Assembly: GCA_949358305.1 (NCBI GenBank)
Contig: OX442318.1
Location: 10,956,517-11,020,516 of the forward strand
Length of the DNA: 64,000 bases
DNA from: Strigamia acuminata
Lineage: Eukaryota; Arthropoda; Chilopoda; Geophilomorpha; Linotaeniidae
Reading direction: 5' to 3'
Shown: positions 33,769-43,359 of the stretch, piece after piece
Layout: every line of letters starts with the position of its first letter
How positions within the stretch are numbered: position 1 is the first letter of the stretch
Made by a program: the position numbers and the translations under genes
Notes under the pieces: generated by a model
Told to the model about the DNA's origin: nothing
Seen by the model: the letters and a program-made list of their open reading frames with translations, nothing else
The model's database searches: none

Positions 33769-36700
33769 TTAGTTCTTCCCCACGACTTTGCCGTCCCGAA
33801 TGAACGGATTATTGCTTCGTCGTGGTCGAAGGTTGATTTTCGACGTGCTCGTAGATCGTGACTCTACTTGCTCGTTCATCTCCGATGTGTTGGCATTTTT
33901 CTCATTACTAATTTTTTTATTTTCCATTTCAGAAGTACTTTCTTCTGCTTCCTCCCTCTCCGAAATTGCTTGCTCCGGCTGTGCTGGAGCCTCGTCGGCC
34001 GGAGATTCGGCGTCGAAGAATTCATCCTCGTCCTCCGCTATATTTTCAGCTTCATTTGTTTTTTGGAACGTGTCGACCACGGTGCCCCCTTGGCCGCTGT
34101 GTGTCTGACCTTCCAGCCAGATTTCTTGGGGAAACTCTGGCAGATATGGCCTTAAATCTCGGCCATGTATCGACTGAAAATTTTTGTTGTCCTCTAAGCG
34201 GCGTAGTTGGTATGCGTTGCCGCCGTGTTCGGCCACAATTACATAGGGACCGTCCCTCTTGTCGGCTAAACCTGCGGCGATGCCCCTCGCTGCATTGGAC
34301 AACGTGTGTGCCTCCTTCCACACTAGATCATTCACTTTAAAGTTCGCGAAAGCGAGATCGCCTTCTTTATCTGCGATTCTTTCTCTCATGTTGAAAATAT
34401 GCGCCATCATATGCTGGTATGTGTCGGATATAGTCTGTTCCAACCGGCACACGTACTCGTGTGGGCTCGATGGGTCTAATACGTTAACAGCTTCGGCAAC
34501 GCGTGGGTCCCATGGCATCCTTAATTCGCGGGCGAAGTTGAGGTACGCCGGTGAGAATTCGCGTGTTCTTGACACGGTTGAGCGAATGCTGAAAGCGATT
34601 TCTCGCAGGTATTCGTCCCATCGATTGTGAATATCGGTGAATACTGTCAGCGCATATTTTATGTCTTTATTTAATCTCTCGACTGGGTTTGTCTGAGGAT
34701 TATACGTGGAGGTGTTTGATGCATCCATTTTAAATTTTCTACAGAAGTCCTTATATATTCTCGATCGGAATTGGGGGCCGTTATCCGAAATGAGTTTTCT
34801 GGGAAACCCAAATCGCATTGCCACGTCGTAAAGGCACTCGACTATGTTTTCAGCCGAGGGCTTCGCGAGGGCGTACAGCTCCGGCCATCGGGTGGCCACG
34901 TCCATAATTACGAGAATATACATGTTCTTGTTTCCCGTTGTGGGCTTGGGGCCCATCAAGTCTATGCTTAAGCAGTCAAACGGTGCGTAGGGTCCGAGAG
35001 ACATGGCGTTTCTGGCCACTTTATCTCGCGGTCTGCACGCTTGGCACCGGGGGCAGTGTCGGATAAATTTCGTTATCTTTTGCCGCGCGCCCGGCCAGAA
35101 GAAAAGTTGTTTTACTCGATAAAGGGTCCTCGCCACGCCAGAATGGCTGGCGAGCGGGTGTCCGTGCATCAGCCACAACAGCCGGGTGTGCAGCGATGCC
35201 GGCACGACCACTTTAACCGAGTTTCCCGCTCCGCTGAGGTCATCTTGAAACGTCGGGTGGTATTTTACCAGGAGTTCATCATCTATGAGGTAGCTTGTTG
35301 CTTCTTTGACGAACTGTTTCCGGCGGTGTGGGTTTGTCATCCCTTCCGGAAATTCGCCGTTCAGCAAATATTGCGTTATAATTTGACATTTTGTGTCTGC
35401 TGCCTGGTGTTCGACGAACTCACGTCTCGTGGGTGGAGCGTATTGTGTTTTTTCTTCAATTTTTGCTGTGAAGGCGCGTAGTAGTGTTTTGTGGGTTTCT
35501 CCGGGGGGCGGAGATTGAATTTCGGATGTTGAATTGTTTGTCCCAGCTGGCTGGTATGTTCGAGTCCAAAAACCACAAAACGTTCTATCTTCAGGCTCCA
35601 TCACTGGTAGCTCGTTCGCCTTTCGCAAACGCCATATTCTCCGTGGAGTCGGGCAGTACAAGAGGTGGGTGTCGTCCTCGCCGTCGTCGTCTGGTCCTTG
35701 GGGGTCAGAGGCTGGGGCTCTCGAGAGGGCGTCGGCCACATGATTGTACTTCCCGGGGCGGTACGTAATTGTTATATCGCACGCCATTAACTCCAGTTGC
35801 CATCGTGCGAGTCGGCCGGAGGGTTCCTTGAGCTTCATCAACCAGCTTAGTGCCTGGTGATCTGTCTGAACCTCGAAGTTCGTGTACTCCAGATAGTCGC
35901 GAAATTTCCGAACTGCCCAAATTACGGCTAGGCATTCTAGTTCCGTTGCCGTATAATTTTTCTCCGCGCCCTGTATTTTTCTGCTTATAAACATACAGGG
36001 TACTTCTTGCGAGATTCCGTTGTACACGTGGGTCTGCAGAAGGGCTGCACCCAGTCCGATTTTACTTGCGTCGGTGTGCAACACGAACGGTCGGTTTAGG
36101 TCCGGCAATGGCATCTTTTCGACGTCAGCCAGCATTTGCTTGATAGTGCTAAATGCGGCCTCGCACTGGACCGTCCACTCAAACTCTTTATCCGTTCGTA
36201 AGAGATCCGTTATAGGCGCGGCCACTTCAGCCAGACCAGAGAGTAGTCGGCCGAAGAAATTGACCATGCCCATGAATCTCTGGACACCTTTTATATCTTC
36301 GGGGGCGGGGAATCCGTTTATTGCTTTGACTTTTTCGGGGTCAATCGCGATTCCCTCGACTCCTATTCGATATCCTAGGAAGGCAAGCTCTTTCCTGCAA
36401 AACTTGCTCTTCCCTGGATGGATGTGGAGTCCTGCCTTGGCTAGGCGAGAGACCACTCTATCGATGTGGTCTATATGTTCTTCGAATGTGTCCGACGTTA
36501 TTATGATGTCGTCGAGATACGCCCACACGAAGTCGTGCAGCATATCTCCCAACACGCTTTCGATCAGTTTCTGGAACGTGCTCGGGGCGTTTACAAGCCC
36601 GAACGGCATCACGTTGAACATTAGTCTTCCTATCGGGGAGTAGAAAGCCGTTTTCAGTTTGTCTTCGGGTTTTAGCTCCACTTGCCAATACCCCTTTGAC

Positions 36701-37899
36701 AGGTCCATGGTGGTTACCCACTTGAACGGGCTCAGTTCCCGGAGGATCGAGTCTATAGACGGCATCTGAATCGGGTCTATAACCGTTATCGCGTTCAGGG
36801 GGCGATAATCAATGCATAGTCGAGGTTCCGAGCCTGGACGCATCACCAGGACGATCCGCATGGCGTATTCGCCCAGGGCTTGCGTTACTATGCCCTTGTC
36901 GAGCATGTCTTGGCACATTTGCGTCACGATGTCTCTTTTCTGGGGGTTCATCCCCTTGTAAGGCACTCGAATCGGCTTGTCTGTGGTTAAGACTATTTCG
37001 TGTGTTGCTTCCGTCGTTCGACCAGGCGTCTTGGTCAGAATTCTTTCATGCTTTCGAAGCACTCGCCTTAGTAGTGATGCCTCGTTAACACGCAGTGCTG
37101 CCTCCTCGACCAGGGTGTCCACGACGTTACTCCTCTGTAATTCCAGGGTGAAGGCTGCGAAATCGTAATCTTGGACGAATTTTCGCAATCCTCTTCCGTA
37201 TTCCTCTTTGTCCTTGGCTTCGTCCAGTAATTTTTGGGGAACTACGGGGACTGACCGTTCTCCCTCGGGACTTATCCAGTTCCATGAACGGGTTATCGGG
37301 TTTGGCTGAATTTTCAGTTTCGCCATGATGTCCATCCCTAGGAGGAATACTTTGTCGTGGGATGGCAAGACTATGAAGGGGTGGGACAGGTTCCCCCCCG
37401 TCCAGTCGATCATGATGCGAACTACGCCCTTCGGCTTGACGTAGCCGTTGGCGGTGAGCAATTCTACGTTCGCGTTCACTTGTGCCACCTTCTTTCCAAT
37501 ATCCAAGTCTTTTACTATATCTTCGGATATGAATGAACGATCCGCTCCTGAATCCAGTAGACCGAACAATTTTTGGTTTTCTATCTCCACTGGCAGCATA
37601 CACAGAGTTTCGCAATGTGCTTTCGTGACATTGCAGTGAAATACGCGTAATGTCTGGGGCTCAACCTCCAGATTGAACGGAAGGTCCGTCCAATCCATGT
37701 CGACCTCCGGTTTCGTTCTCACTTGCATACTCGTTAACGTCACTTTTTCCTCCTTCTTCGGAACGATCTGTATGCGGTCTTTGATCTGTGCCTCTGCCAA
37801 GGCATGACCTGCGGGTCCAGTGTGATATTTCTTCTTTTTAATTTCCGCGGCTGGCGCAGACGAAGCTGAATTTATTTCGGCGACGCCTGCGCTTGGAAG
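33769..37899 (-). CDS. pol: Pol polyprotein of Gypsy element 1 (protease-RT-RNase H-integrase)
   Basis: Made as a gag-pol fusion by -1 frameshifting at 37899-37905; the frame is open from there. Counting from the first downstream TTG at 37800, the protease motif LLDSGADRS is at 81-89. The reverse transcriptase has LCIDYRPLNA, VMPFGLVNAP and YLDD (428-431). RNase H has HTDASKIGLGAA (from 575). The integrase zinc site (HPLASHSG ... CPRCQAC) lies near 870-915, followed by the core with DLMGP, SDNGPQF and NPVERLN. The C-terminal domain ends in an acidic and then basic tail. All catalytic aspartates seen are intact. The product cuts the polyprotein, copies the RNA and inserts the DNA. It is closely related to pol of element 2. 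Confidence 0.95.
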   Translation of the reverse strand, partial: LPSAGVAEINSASSAPAAEIKKKKYHTGPAGHALAEAQIKDRIQIVPKKEEKVTLTSMQVRTKPEVDMDWTDLPFNLEVEPQTLRVFHCNVTKAHCETLCMLPVEIENQKLFGLLDSGADRSFISEDIVKDLDIGKKVAQVNANVELLTANGYVKPKGVVRIMIDWTGGNLSHPFIVLPSHDKVFLLGMDIMAKLKIQPNPITRSWNWISPEGERSVPVVPQKLLDEAKDKEEYGRGLRKFVQDYDFAAFTLELQRSNVVDTLVEEAALRVNEASLLRRVLRKHERILTKTPGRTTEATHEIVLTTDKPIRVPYKGMNPQKRDIVTQMCQDMLDKGIVTQALGEYAMRIVLVMRPGSEPRLCIDYRPLNAITVIDPIQMPSIDSILRELSPFKWVTTMDLSKGYWQVELKPEDKLKTAFYSPIGRLMFNVMPFGLVNAPSTFQKLIESVLGDMLHDFVWAYLDDIIITSDTFEEHIDHIDRVVSRLAKAGLHIHPGKSKFCRKELAFLGYRIGVEGIAIDPEKVKAINGFPAPEDIKGVQRFMGMVNFFGRLLSGLAEVAAPITDLLRTDKEFEWTVQCEAAFSTIKQMLADVEKMPLPDLNRPFVLHTDASKIGLGAALLQTHVYNGISQEVPCMFISRKIQGAEKNYTATELECLAVIWAVRKFRDYLEYTNFEVQTDHQALSWLMKLKEPSGRLARWQLELMACDITITYRPGKYNHVADALSRAPASDPQGPDDDGEDDTHLLYCPTPRRIWRLRKANELPVMEPEDRTFCGFWTRTYQPAGTNNSTSEIQSPPPGETHKTLLRAFTAKIEEKTQYAPPTRREFVEHQAADTKCQIITQYLLNGEFPEGMTNPHRRKQFVKEATSYLIDDELLVKYHPTFQDDLSGAGNSVKVVVPASLHTRLLWLMHGHPLASHSGVARTLYRVKQLFFWPGARQKITKFIRHCPRCQACRPRDKVARNAMSLGPYAPFDCLSIDLMGPKPTTGNKNMYILVIMDVATRWPELYALAKPSAENIVECLYDVAMRFGFPRKLISDNGPQFRSRIYKDFCRKFKMDASNTSTYNPQTNPVERLNKDIKYALTVFTDIHNRWDEYLREIAFSIRSTVSRTREFSPAYLNFARELRMPWDPRVAEAVNVLDPSSPHEYVCRLEQTISDTYQHMMAHIFNMRERIADKEGDLAFANFKVNDLVWKEAHTLSNAARGIAAGLADKRDGPYVIVAEHGGNAYQLRRLEDNKNFQSIHGRDLRPYLPEFPQEIWLEGQTHSGQGGTVVDTFQKTNEAENIAEDEDEFFDAESPADEAPAQPEQAISEREEAEESTSEMENKKISNEKNANTSEMNEQVESRSTSTSKINLRPRRSNNPFIRDGKVVGKN

Positions 37900-40800
37900 T
37901 TTTTTGCCAGATCAGTTCTTAACTCCATCATCATTTTCATCATGGTTTGCATGATGTCCTTTTCTTTGACGGTTTTCTCACATTTATCTGAGTAGTGGCC
38001 GTATTCTCCACAGCTGTAACATTTGATGTTACTTTTATCCCCTGTGGGAGTGAATCCCGGTTTTTTCGGGACGAAGGGCGTCGGGAATCGTCTTTTTCCT
38101 CCCAATGCTCCTCTCGCTTTTGTTGCTTGCACGTGTGCTCTGAATTGTGTGATTGCCAAGGCCCGGTGTGCATGGTGCAAATAGGGACCTTGATCGTCGC
38201 ATCCCGTCGATAAGTTTTCGAGGTGCTCATTTAGGGCTTCCTCGTCGCTCGATGCTGGCTCCTCTTCTTTAGCCGTGGCGAGAGGTGTTGTCTCTTCGAC
38301 TTTCTCCATCTGGGTGGAGTCCGTCGAGGTCACCTGCATCGCCGTCGCTGCCGGTGCTTTCTTTGGGGCAGCTATCGGGTTGGCTGGAAGAATACTGCCT
38401 GCTTTAGGCGTCAGCATTCGTCCGAAGGATGCTTCGGTGAGACTCATTATGCCGCTCAAATATTCACTTGGCCTCATTAATTTTTCTGAGGTCTTGTGGC
38501 GTTCGGCGCTCGTCTGCAGCCGCTTCTCGTGCGCGTCAGCTTCTTCCGGGGGCAGAGTGGCGTAATACCGCTGTTCTATTTCTAACGTGTTTGTTAGAAG
38601 ATAGTTACTGACATCTTGGTAATCGCCAGTGCGGGGTGCACGCATGTCTAGCAGAATTCTTTGCGAGTGGGCCGATAATCCTCCGTAAAAGATCATCGTA
38701 AAACCAGCGGGGTTTATTTCGTACGGCGCTCTTGCAAACAGGAGTTTCGCTCGGGCGTCGTAGTCGGCTAATGTTTCTCCTGGGGCTTGCCGTAGACCAC
38801 GTAATTTGTTACTGATCTCGTCTGGAGTCTCGCCGTATCGGAGATCGAAACGGACGAGAAAATCGTCCCAGGTTGGGTTTTTCAGTCCCTGATACCATTC
38901 TCGAGCTGACCCCGTGGTTAGCTCCACTAGACCGTGGGTTAGCATGTCGGCGACGGTGGCTTTTGTCGCTTTCTTGATACGCATTACTTCGTCTAGGAAG
39001 CGGTCTCCGGCCTTCCACGAACCGTCGAATCGTGTTTGTATGTAGTGTTGCCAACGGATGTTACCCGTGGCTTCGCTGCTTGGTTCGTTTCGTACGCCAT
39101 ATTTGCGCTTAACCCTCTCTCCGGCGCGATTATGTTCGTCGCCTGGATGGCCTAGATCTATTCCTTCTCTTCTGAAAGAGTTCAGCAGGGCTCGGCCTAG
39201 CTCAGACATCGTGTAATGTCGGCCAGATGAGTCCTGAAAGTTCCCTTCCTCCGAACGAGGGTTGGAGCTCCGGGAGGAGCGGTCTGAAGCATTCGGCCGG
39301 TTCGACCGGTGCCCATCGCTGTCTTCTTGACTCCTCCCTGTAGACGGTCGACTCGGATGGTCGTCGTCCGACGAATCGGAGGGCTCGGAGGGATCTCCTT
39401 GGGGGTGAAACCTCGGCCCTCTCGGTGGGGTCTCTCCGCCAGCCTTCTTCTGTTTCGAGCCTCCGGATGGCGGCGGCTCCCCTCCGTCGTTGTTCTCGTA
39501 AAAAGAATGCCATCTGTTTTCCTCGCTTTCGGGGCGTTCCCGATTTTTATTTGCGTTTTTCTTTTCGAGTAACGCGTCGATGGCTGCTCCCGTCTCGGAT
39601 CTTTTTGAGGGGTGACGGTCCTTTGTTTTTGGGACCGACTCGTCTCTCTTTTGAGATTTCCCCCTTTTCGCCGTTTTTGCCGGCTTTGTTGCACCTTCTC
39701 CTGTGTCGGTATCAGAGCCGCTGGGGGGTTCTGGTTTCCGTTTCAGGTTTTCTTCATTTTTCTTCCTGTCCGAGACGTCTTGTGCGTACTCTTTCTGGAA
39801 CTTTTCTGTCTCCTTCTCCCAGTTTTCGGCTTCCCATCTTTTTTGCTCATCTATTATAGCTTGTTTCTTCGCTTTGTACTCTTCGGTCCATCTGACTCGA
39901 TCCCACTCTTCTTTCTCTTTCAGAAACTGTTCTTTTTCTTTTCTGGCTTCCTCTTCTCTCAACCTCTCGCGATGTTGTCCTTCCCATTTCTGATGTTGTA
40001 GAATGGCCTCTTTTCGCAACATTTGTAGTTTTTCTGTTTTTCTTTGAGCTATTAGCGCTTGAAATTGGTCCTCGTACTCTTGAGCTTCTCGATGTCGCCC
40101 TTCTACTGTTGCGTTCCATTCTTTTCGAATTTTAGCTTCTCGTTCTTCCCTCATTTTTTGGACCAGTTTCTCTGTTCTCTCGGTGGTTCTTCTCTCGCGT
40201 TGCTCCCTTTCTTCCTCTTCCTTCCAGAGTTCTCGCCGCTCTGCGCTCAGCCTTCGTTGACGACTAGTCGCTTCTTGTCTGGCTTCCTCGCGGGCCTTCT
40301 CTCTGGATTCGTGAAGTGTTCGGTTGGGGTCTGGCGCGAAACCTCCGGTGTCACTGGGCGTTACCTGGGGCATGGGCGTCTCCGCTGCTGGTCTTGCGAC
40401 CGGCGTCGGGGCTTGTGCCGCACAGATAGCGTCAGTGAGTAGGGTAATCGATTCCCAGACTGACGTTCCTACTGGAATGTCTATCATCGCTTTCAGTTGG
40501 GCAGCTTGCCGTGTCAACCGAATTAGGTGAGATACCTCGAAGGAAACAACCGCAGGACTCGCCGTAACTCGGGGGGTTATCGGGGTCCCGCCGTCGTTTT
40601 TTCGTGGGGTTTGCTCCACGGACGTCTGAGCCGTGGGTGGCGATGGGTTCGTGCCGACCGTGACCGTTATTTTCGGAGCTTCATTCGTCTCCTCGGTCAT
40701 CAATATCGATACTCGTCCTGGCGATACGTCGCGAATTTCTTCTCGATTTTCTATGGCTTCCGGATCGGTATCCTCGAAGGGTTGCATATTCAAGGGAACC

Positions 40801-41012
40801 CGCTCTCGCTCTGGCCCGTCTAGGGCCGCGAGCGATGCAGCTTGCTCCTCTTTCTGCGCCTTCGCTCTCCTTTTATTCGCTCGGGCTTTCGCTTTTGCGG
40901 ACATTTCAGGGACGGGACCATCCGATCTCAGGTGGTAGTCGGAGGTCCTTTTTCCCTTCTCGGGCATTCTCTGCTCGGTTTCAGACGTGGATTGCTCGTC
41001 TTTGTCTGACAT
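37872..41012 (-). CDS. gag: Gag of Gypsy element 1 (1046 aa)
   Basis: The start at 41012 (MSDKDEQSTSE) follows a 90-base leader after the 5' LTR. The first half is disordered, then a very long charged coiled coil (about residues 230-420: runs of E, R, K and Q), then an Arg/Ser/Pro-rich stretch. The retrotransposon gag core comes next (RFDGSWKAGDRFLDEV ... AREWYQGL ... GETLADYDARAKLLF), and one zinc knuckle near the end (CYSCGEYGHYSDKC). Gag coats the RNA and forms the particle. At 1,046 residues it is about twice the usual length; the coiled coil accounts for most of the excess. Its last codons contain the frameshift site. Confidence 0.92.
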   Translation of the reverse strand: MSDKDEQSTSETEQRMPEKGKRTSDYHLRSDGPVPEMSAKAKARANKRRAKAQKEEQAASLAALDGPERERVPLNMQPFEDTDPEAIENREEIRDVSPGRVSILMTEETNEAPKITVTVGTNPSPPTAQTSVEQTPRKNDGGTPITPRVTASPAVVSFEVSHLIRLTRQAAQLKAMIDIPVGTSVWESITLLTDAICAAQAPTPVARPAAETPMPQVTPSDTGGFAPDPNRTLHESREKAREEARQEATSRQRRLSAERRELWKEEEEREQRERRTTERTEKLVQKMREEREAKIRKEWNATVEGRHREAQEYEDQFQALIAQRKTEKLQMLRKEAILQHQKWEGQHRERLREEEARKEKEQFLKEKEEWDRVRWTEEYKAKKQAIIDEQKRWEAENWEKETEKFQKEYAQDVSDRKKNEENLKRKPEPPSGSDTDTGEGATKPAKTAKRGKSQKRDESVPKTKDRHPSKRSETGAAIDALLEKKNANKNRERPESEENRWHSFYENNDGGEPPPSGGSKQKKAGGETPPRGPRFHPQGDPSEPSDSSDDDHPSRPSTGRSQEDSDGHRSNRPNASDRSSRSSNPRSEEGNFQDSSGRHYTMSELGRALLNSFRREGIDLGHPGDEHNRAGERVKRKYGVRNEPSSEATGNIRWQHYIQTRFDGSWKAGDRFLDEVMRIKKATKATVADMLTHGLVELTTGSAREWYQGLKNPTWDDFLVRFDLRYGETPDEISNKLRGLRQAPGETLADYDARAKLLFARAPYEINPAGFTMIFYGGLSAHSQRILLDMRAPRTGDYQDVSNYLLTNTLEIEQRYYATLPPEEADAHEKRLQTSAERHKTSEKLMRPSEYLSGIMSLTEASFGRMLTPKAGSILPANPIAAPKKAPAATAMQVTSTDSTQMEKVEETTPLATAKEEEPASSDEEALNEHLENLSTGCDDQGPYLHHAHRALAITQFRAHVQATKARGALGGKRRFPTPFVPKKPGFTPTGDKSNIKCYSCGEYGHYSDKCEKTVKEKDIMQTMMKMMMELRTDLAKNFQAQASPK
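37899..37905 (-). other. -1 frameshift slippery site A_AAA_AAC, element 1
   Basis: Near the end of gag the codons GCA AAA AAC form the heptamer A_AAA_AAC in the correct register. Pol lies in the -1 frame and is open from this point. It is eight codons before the gag stop. The same heptamer in the same place occurs in element 2. Confidence 0.85.
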
Positions 41013-41086
41013 TTTCTTTCGGTAATTCTACGATTTGGGTTATCTTATTGAGAGATCACAAGTTCAGATTTGAGATTTATTTCTAA

Positions 41087-41104
41087 ATCCCGGACAGGCC
41101 CCCA
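41087..41104 (-). other. tRNA-Pro-like primer binding site, element 1
   Basis: Two bases after the 5' LTR, the minus strand reads TGGGGGCCTGTCCGGGAT. It differs at two positions from TGGGGGCTCGTCCGGGAT, the complement of the tRNA-Pro 3' end used by murine leukaemia virus. Confidence 0.75.
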
Positions 41105-41106
41105 CG

Positions 41107-41927
41107 TGTCGCGTCCTACTTGGTATAGGTTTAAATAGCGCTAACGTGTAATACTTTACCTGTGATCAATTATGTAAATACCCAAATGAATACCAAATGT
41201 ATGTAAATAAACAGGTAATTTATTCACCAGGCTTTATGCCTTTAAAATACACTCAGTAATAATTCTAGAGTCGACGTGGTCAGCGTCGAACAAAGGATTT
41301 CTCAAGATGGCGTCGTCGATTCCGCGTGGTCGGCGGAACAAAGGCGGCGTCTCGAGTTGTCGTTAATTCGTCACGGATTCGTCTTCACGGACGCGGTGGA
41401 ATGCTCTTTCGAGTCTTCTATCCGTGCCTGTTGTCTAGGTTTTGGTTTAGCGTCGCAGAGGCCTCGTCTAGGAACTTTGGGGTTCCCTACAAAGCACTCG
41501 GACACTTACTTCGGCGAATAATCGTCTGGGCGATTATTCTGGGTGATTTCACAAGGGCTATTCTCGTGCTTTCGCAGGAATAGCTCGCAAGTGACTTCGT
41601 GAGAGTTACAGTTTGCACTTTACTCAGCGATCCTCGATCAATCCTAACTTGTAGTTGAAGTTGGCCTGACGGTGAGGTAGTTGCTGTGTTCTTGGTGTCG
41701 TTTGTGTAAGTTCTGTCTTTAGGCGGGAAACACAGCCTTTTATGCAGTGGGGTGAAGGGCCGGCGATCAACCAATGGGGGCTGACCACCAGCCGCTTCCT
41801 CCCCCTCGGGGCACACACCTGCCATGGGGAGGTGGAGCCAACTCGGGGGGGAACGACTCTTTAATCATAGTGACTCATAGGACAAGTATCCGCCCTGGGG
41901 GGACACTTATCCAACTGGGTCACCACA
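41107..41927 (-). repeat. 5' LTR of Gypsy element 1
   Basis: 821 bp, apparently identical to 29062-29882. It ends at the second AAGC (41928-41931). Confidence 0.95.
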
Positions 41928-42415
41928 AAGCGTCACAAATTTGTCACACTTGATAAGATAAAAGTGAAAACCAACAAACACCCACTCTGAGGCAATTGTG
42001 TCAACATTCGAAGACCGCTACTTTTGTTAGCAGCGAAAACACAGTACAGGAATACAACATGTATGTACATCTCACATGTTTCACTCTAAAATAAGAAATA
42101 ATTGAGGGGAACTATAAACAATTTAGTTAATGATCATTGAGATCATCATCGGTATCTGCAATTCACGATCCTTCCCTCCCGAGTTAAGCGGCCATGTTTG
42201 CTATAGGACAGTGTCAGGCAAATATTTTCATGATAAAATGGTACAAGCTTAGGAAGCTATGGGCGAATAAGTAAAAGTTACACCATTGATGTAATGAACA
42301 TGAGGTGTAAATATTACTGTTTTTGCAGGTATACGTAGTGTGAGTTTTACCGGCATCTTGTTTTAAGTGAGATAATTTTTTCAAATTATTTTTAGTAATT
42401 TTGAATGTACAGGTA

Positions 42416-42846
42416 CACTAGAGCTCTGATTATCCAAACATTGGTTATGCAAACGACCGGTTATCCGAACAGCAGTTTTTCGATTTCTTATCGAGTTTTT
42501 ATTTTCATGTACACACGTGGACAAGAAAAACTTCCCTGCAGTACAGTTGTTTTAAGTTTGTCCACGAGGACTCGAGGAGGCGTTGAGATAGGATGGCGTC
42601 AACATTTGCCCGGTCTATCTTTTAATAGTGTTGTTAGGGCAAGACAAGAAACCGGGTAAGACTGATGTCATTAAATCTCAATCGATTTCTATGCCACCTG
42701 GTAGATAAACTTAAAACAGCTAAACAGAAGGGAAGTTCTTTTTGTCTACGGTTGTACGTAAGCCTAATGTCAAATTATGCAAACAAATCGTTGTATGAAC
42801 ACCCTTGTTCCATCCCCGATCAGTTCAAATAATCAACGCTCTTCTG
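42416..42846. mobile_element. pogo/Tigger-type MITE, unit 2
   Basis: Duplicate of the unit 1 copy, with TA outside both ends and the same inverted ends. Small differences (for example AATCAACGCTCTTCTG at the right end) are shared with unit 3. Confidence 0.7.
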
Positions 42847-43014
42847 TAGCAAACTCCTGCCGGTAAGATTAAACGAGGAAAGCAAATACGCAATGTTGCA
42901 GAGACGAGAGTTCAGCAGTTGGTGGCATTTAAAGACCACGCCCTACTTCCGTTATATCTGGAAGTAACACAAAACATTCATAATAATAATATAAGAATAT
43001 AAATAACAAAAAAA

Positions 43015-43221
43015 TCACTCCTTTTCATTAATAATATACACATACAGAGTTCTGCCCCCCTTGAATAAGAAAAGAAAAAGCACGTGCATAACAATGCTGA
43101 CAGCTAACAATGCAATTAAGAAATTTAAATTATGGGCCATATGAGGGCAGTTGTGTAACTGGTTGTTAATCTCCTGATTTCTGCTTTCGTTTTCGTTTGC
43201 CCCTAAAACAGCCAACGCCAT
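43015..43221 (-). CDS. Small transmembrane ORF, unit 2 (68 aa)
   Basis: It encodes MALAVLGANENESRNQ, the same hydrophobic span as in unit 1 and the tail YVYIINEKE. It is identical to the unit 3 copy. Compared with unit 1 it has six extra residues near the start without loss of frame. Confidence 0.4.
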   Translation of the reverse strand: MALAVLGANENESRNQEINNQLHNCPHMAHNLNFLIALLAVSIVMHVLFLFLFKGGRTLYVYIINEKE

Positions 43222-43359
43222 TTGATTCCCCACCCTTGACTACCACTAATTCCAAATTTTGGAGATGATCTGAGAGGTGGCCCATAAAGTATAATTGTTC
43301 CTTTACAATATATTACACTCAAATGCAATTGATATTTTATAGATTTGAAATTTTAAGTC

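Larger units (their letters stand above)
29062..41927 (-). mobile_element. Complete Ty3/Gypsy LTR retrotransposon (element 1), 12.9 kb
   Basis: Two 821-bp LTRs frame gag, pol and a third ORF, all on the minus strand. The order in pol is protease, reverse transcriptase, RNase H, integrase, which defines Ty3/Gypsy (Metaviridae). The LTRs look identical and the target duplication (AAGC) is perfect, so the insertion is recent. A primer site resembling tRNA-Pro follows the 5' LTR, and a purine tract (GGAGGAGGGACG) precedes the 3' LTR. All three ORFs are open, so it may be functional. At 12.9 kb it is large for the group, mainly because of the long gag and the third ORF. Confidence 0.96.
41928..43359. 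other. NLR unit 2, 5' region
   Basis: Copy of the unit 1 and 3 upstream regions with pogo-type MITE and minus-strand transmembrane ORF. It is nearly identical to 47285-48716; a few sites in its first 700 bases match unit 1 instead. Confidence 0.75.

Noticed and set aside
39309-41086. Hydrophobic plus-strand frames opposite gag (Phe/Ser/Leu-rich)
   Set aside because: They are antisense readings of Glu/Lys/Arg-rich coiled-coil codons, which give Phe and Ser; not membrane proteins.
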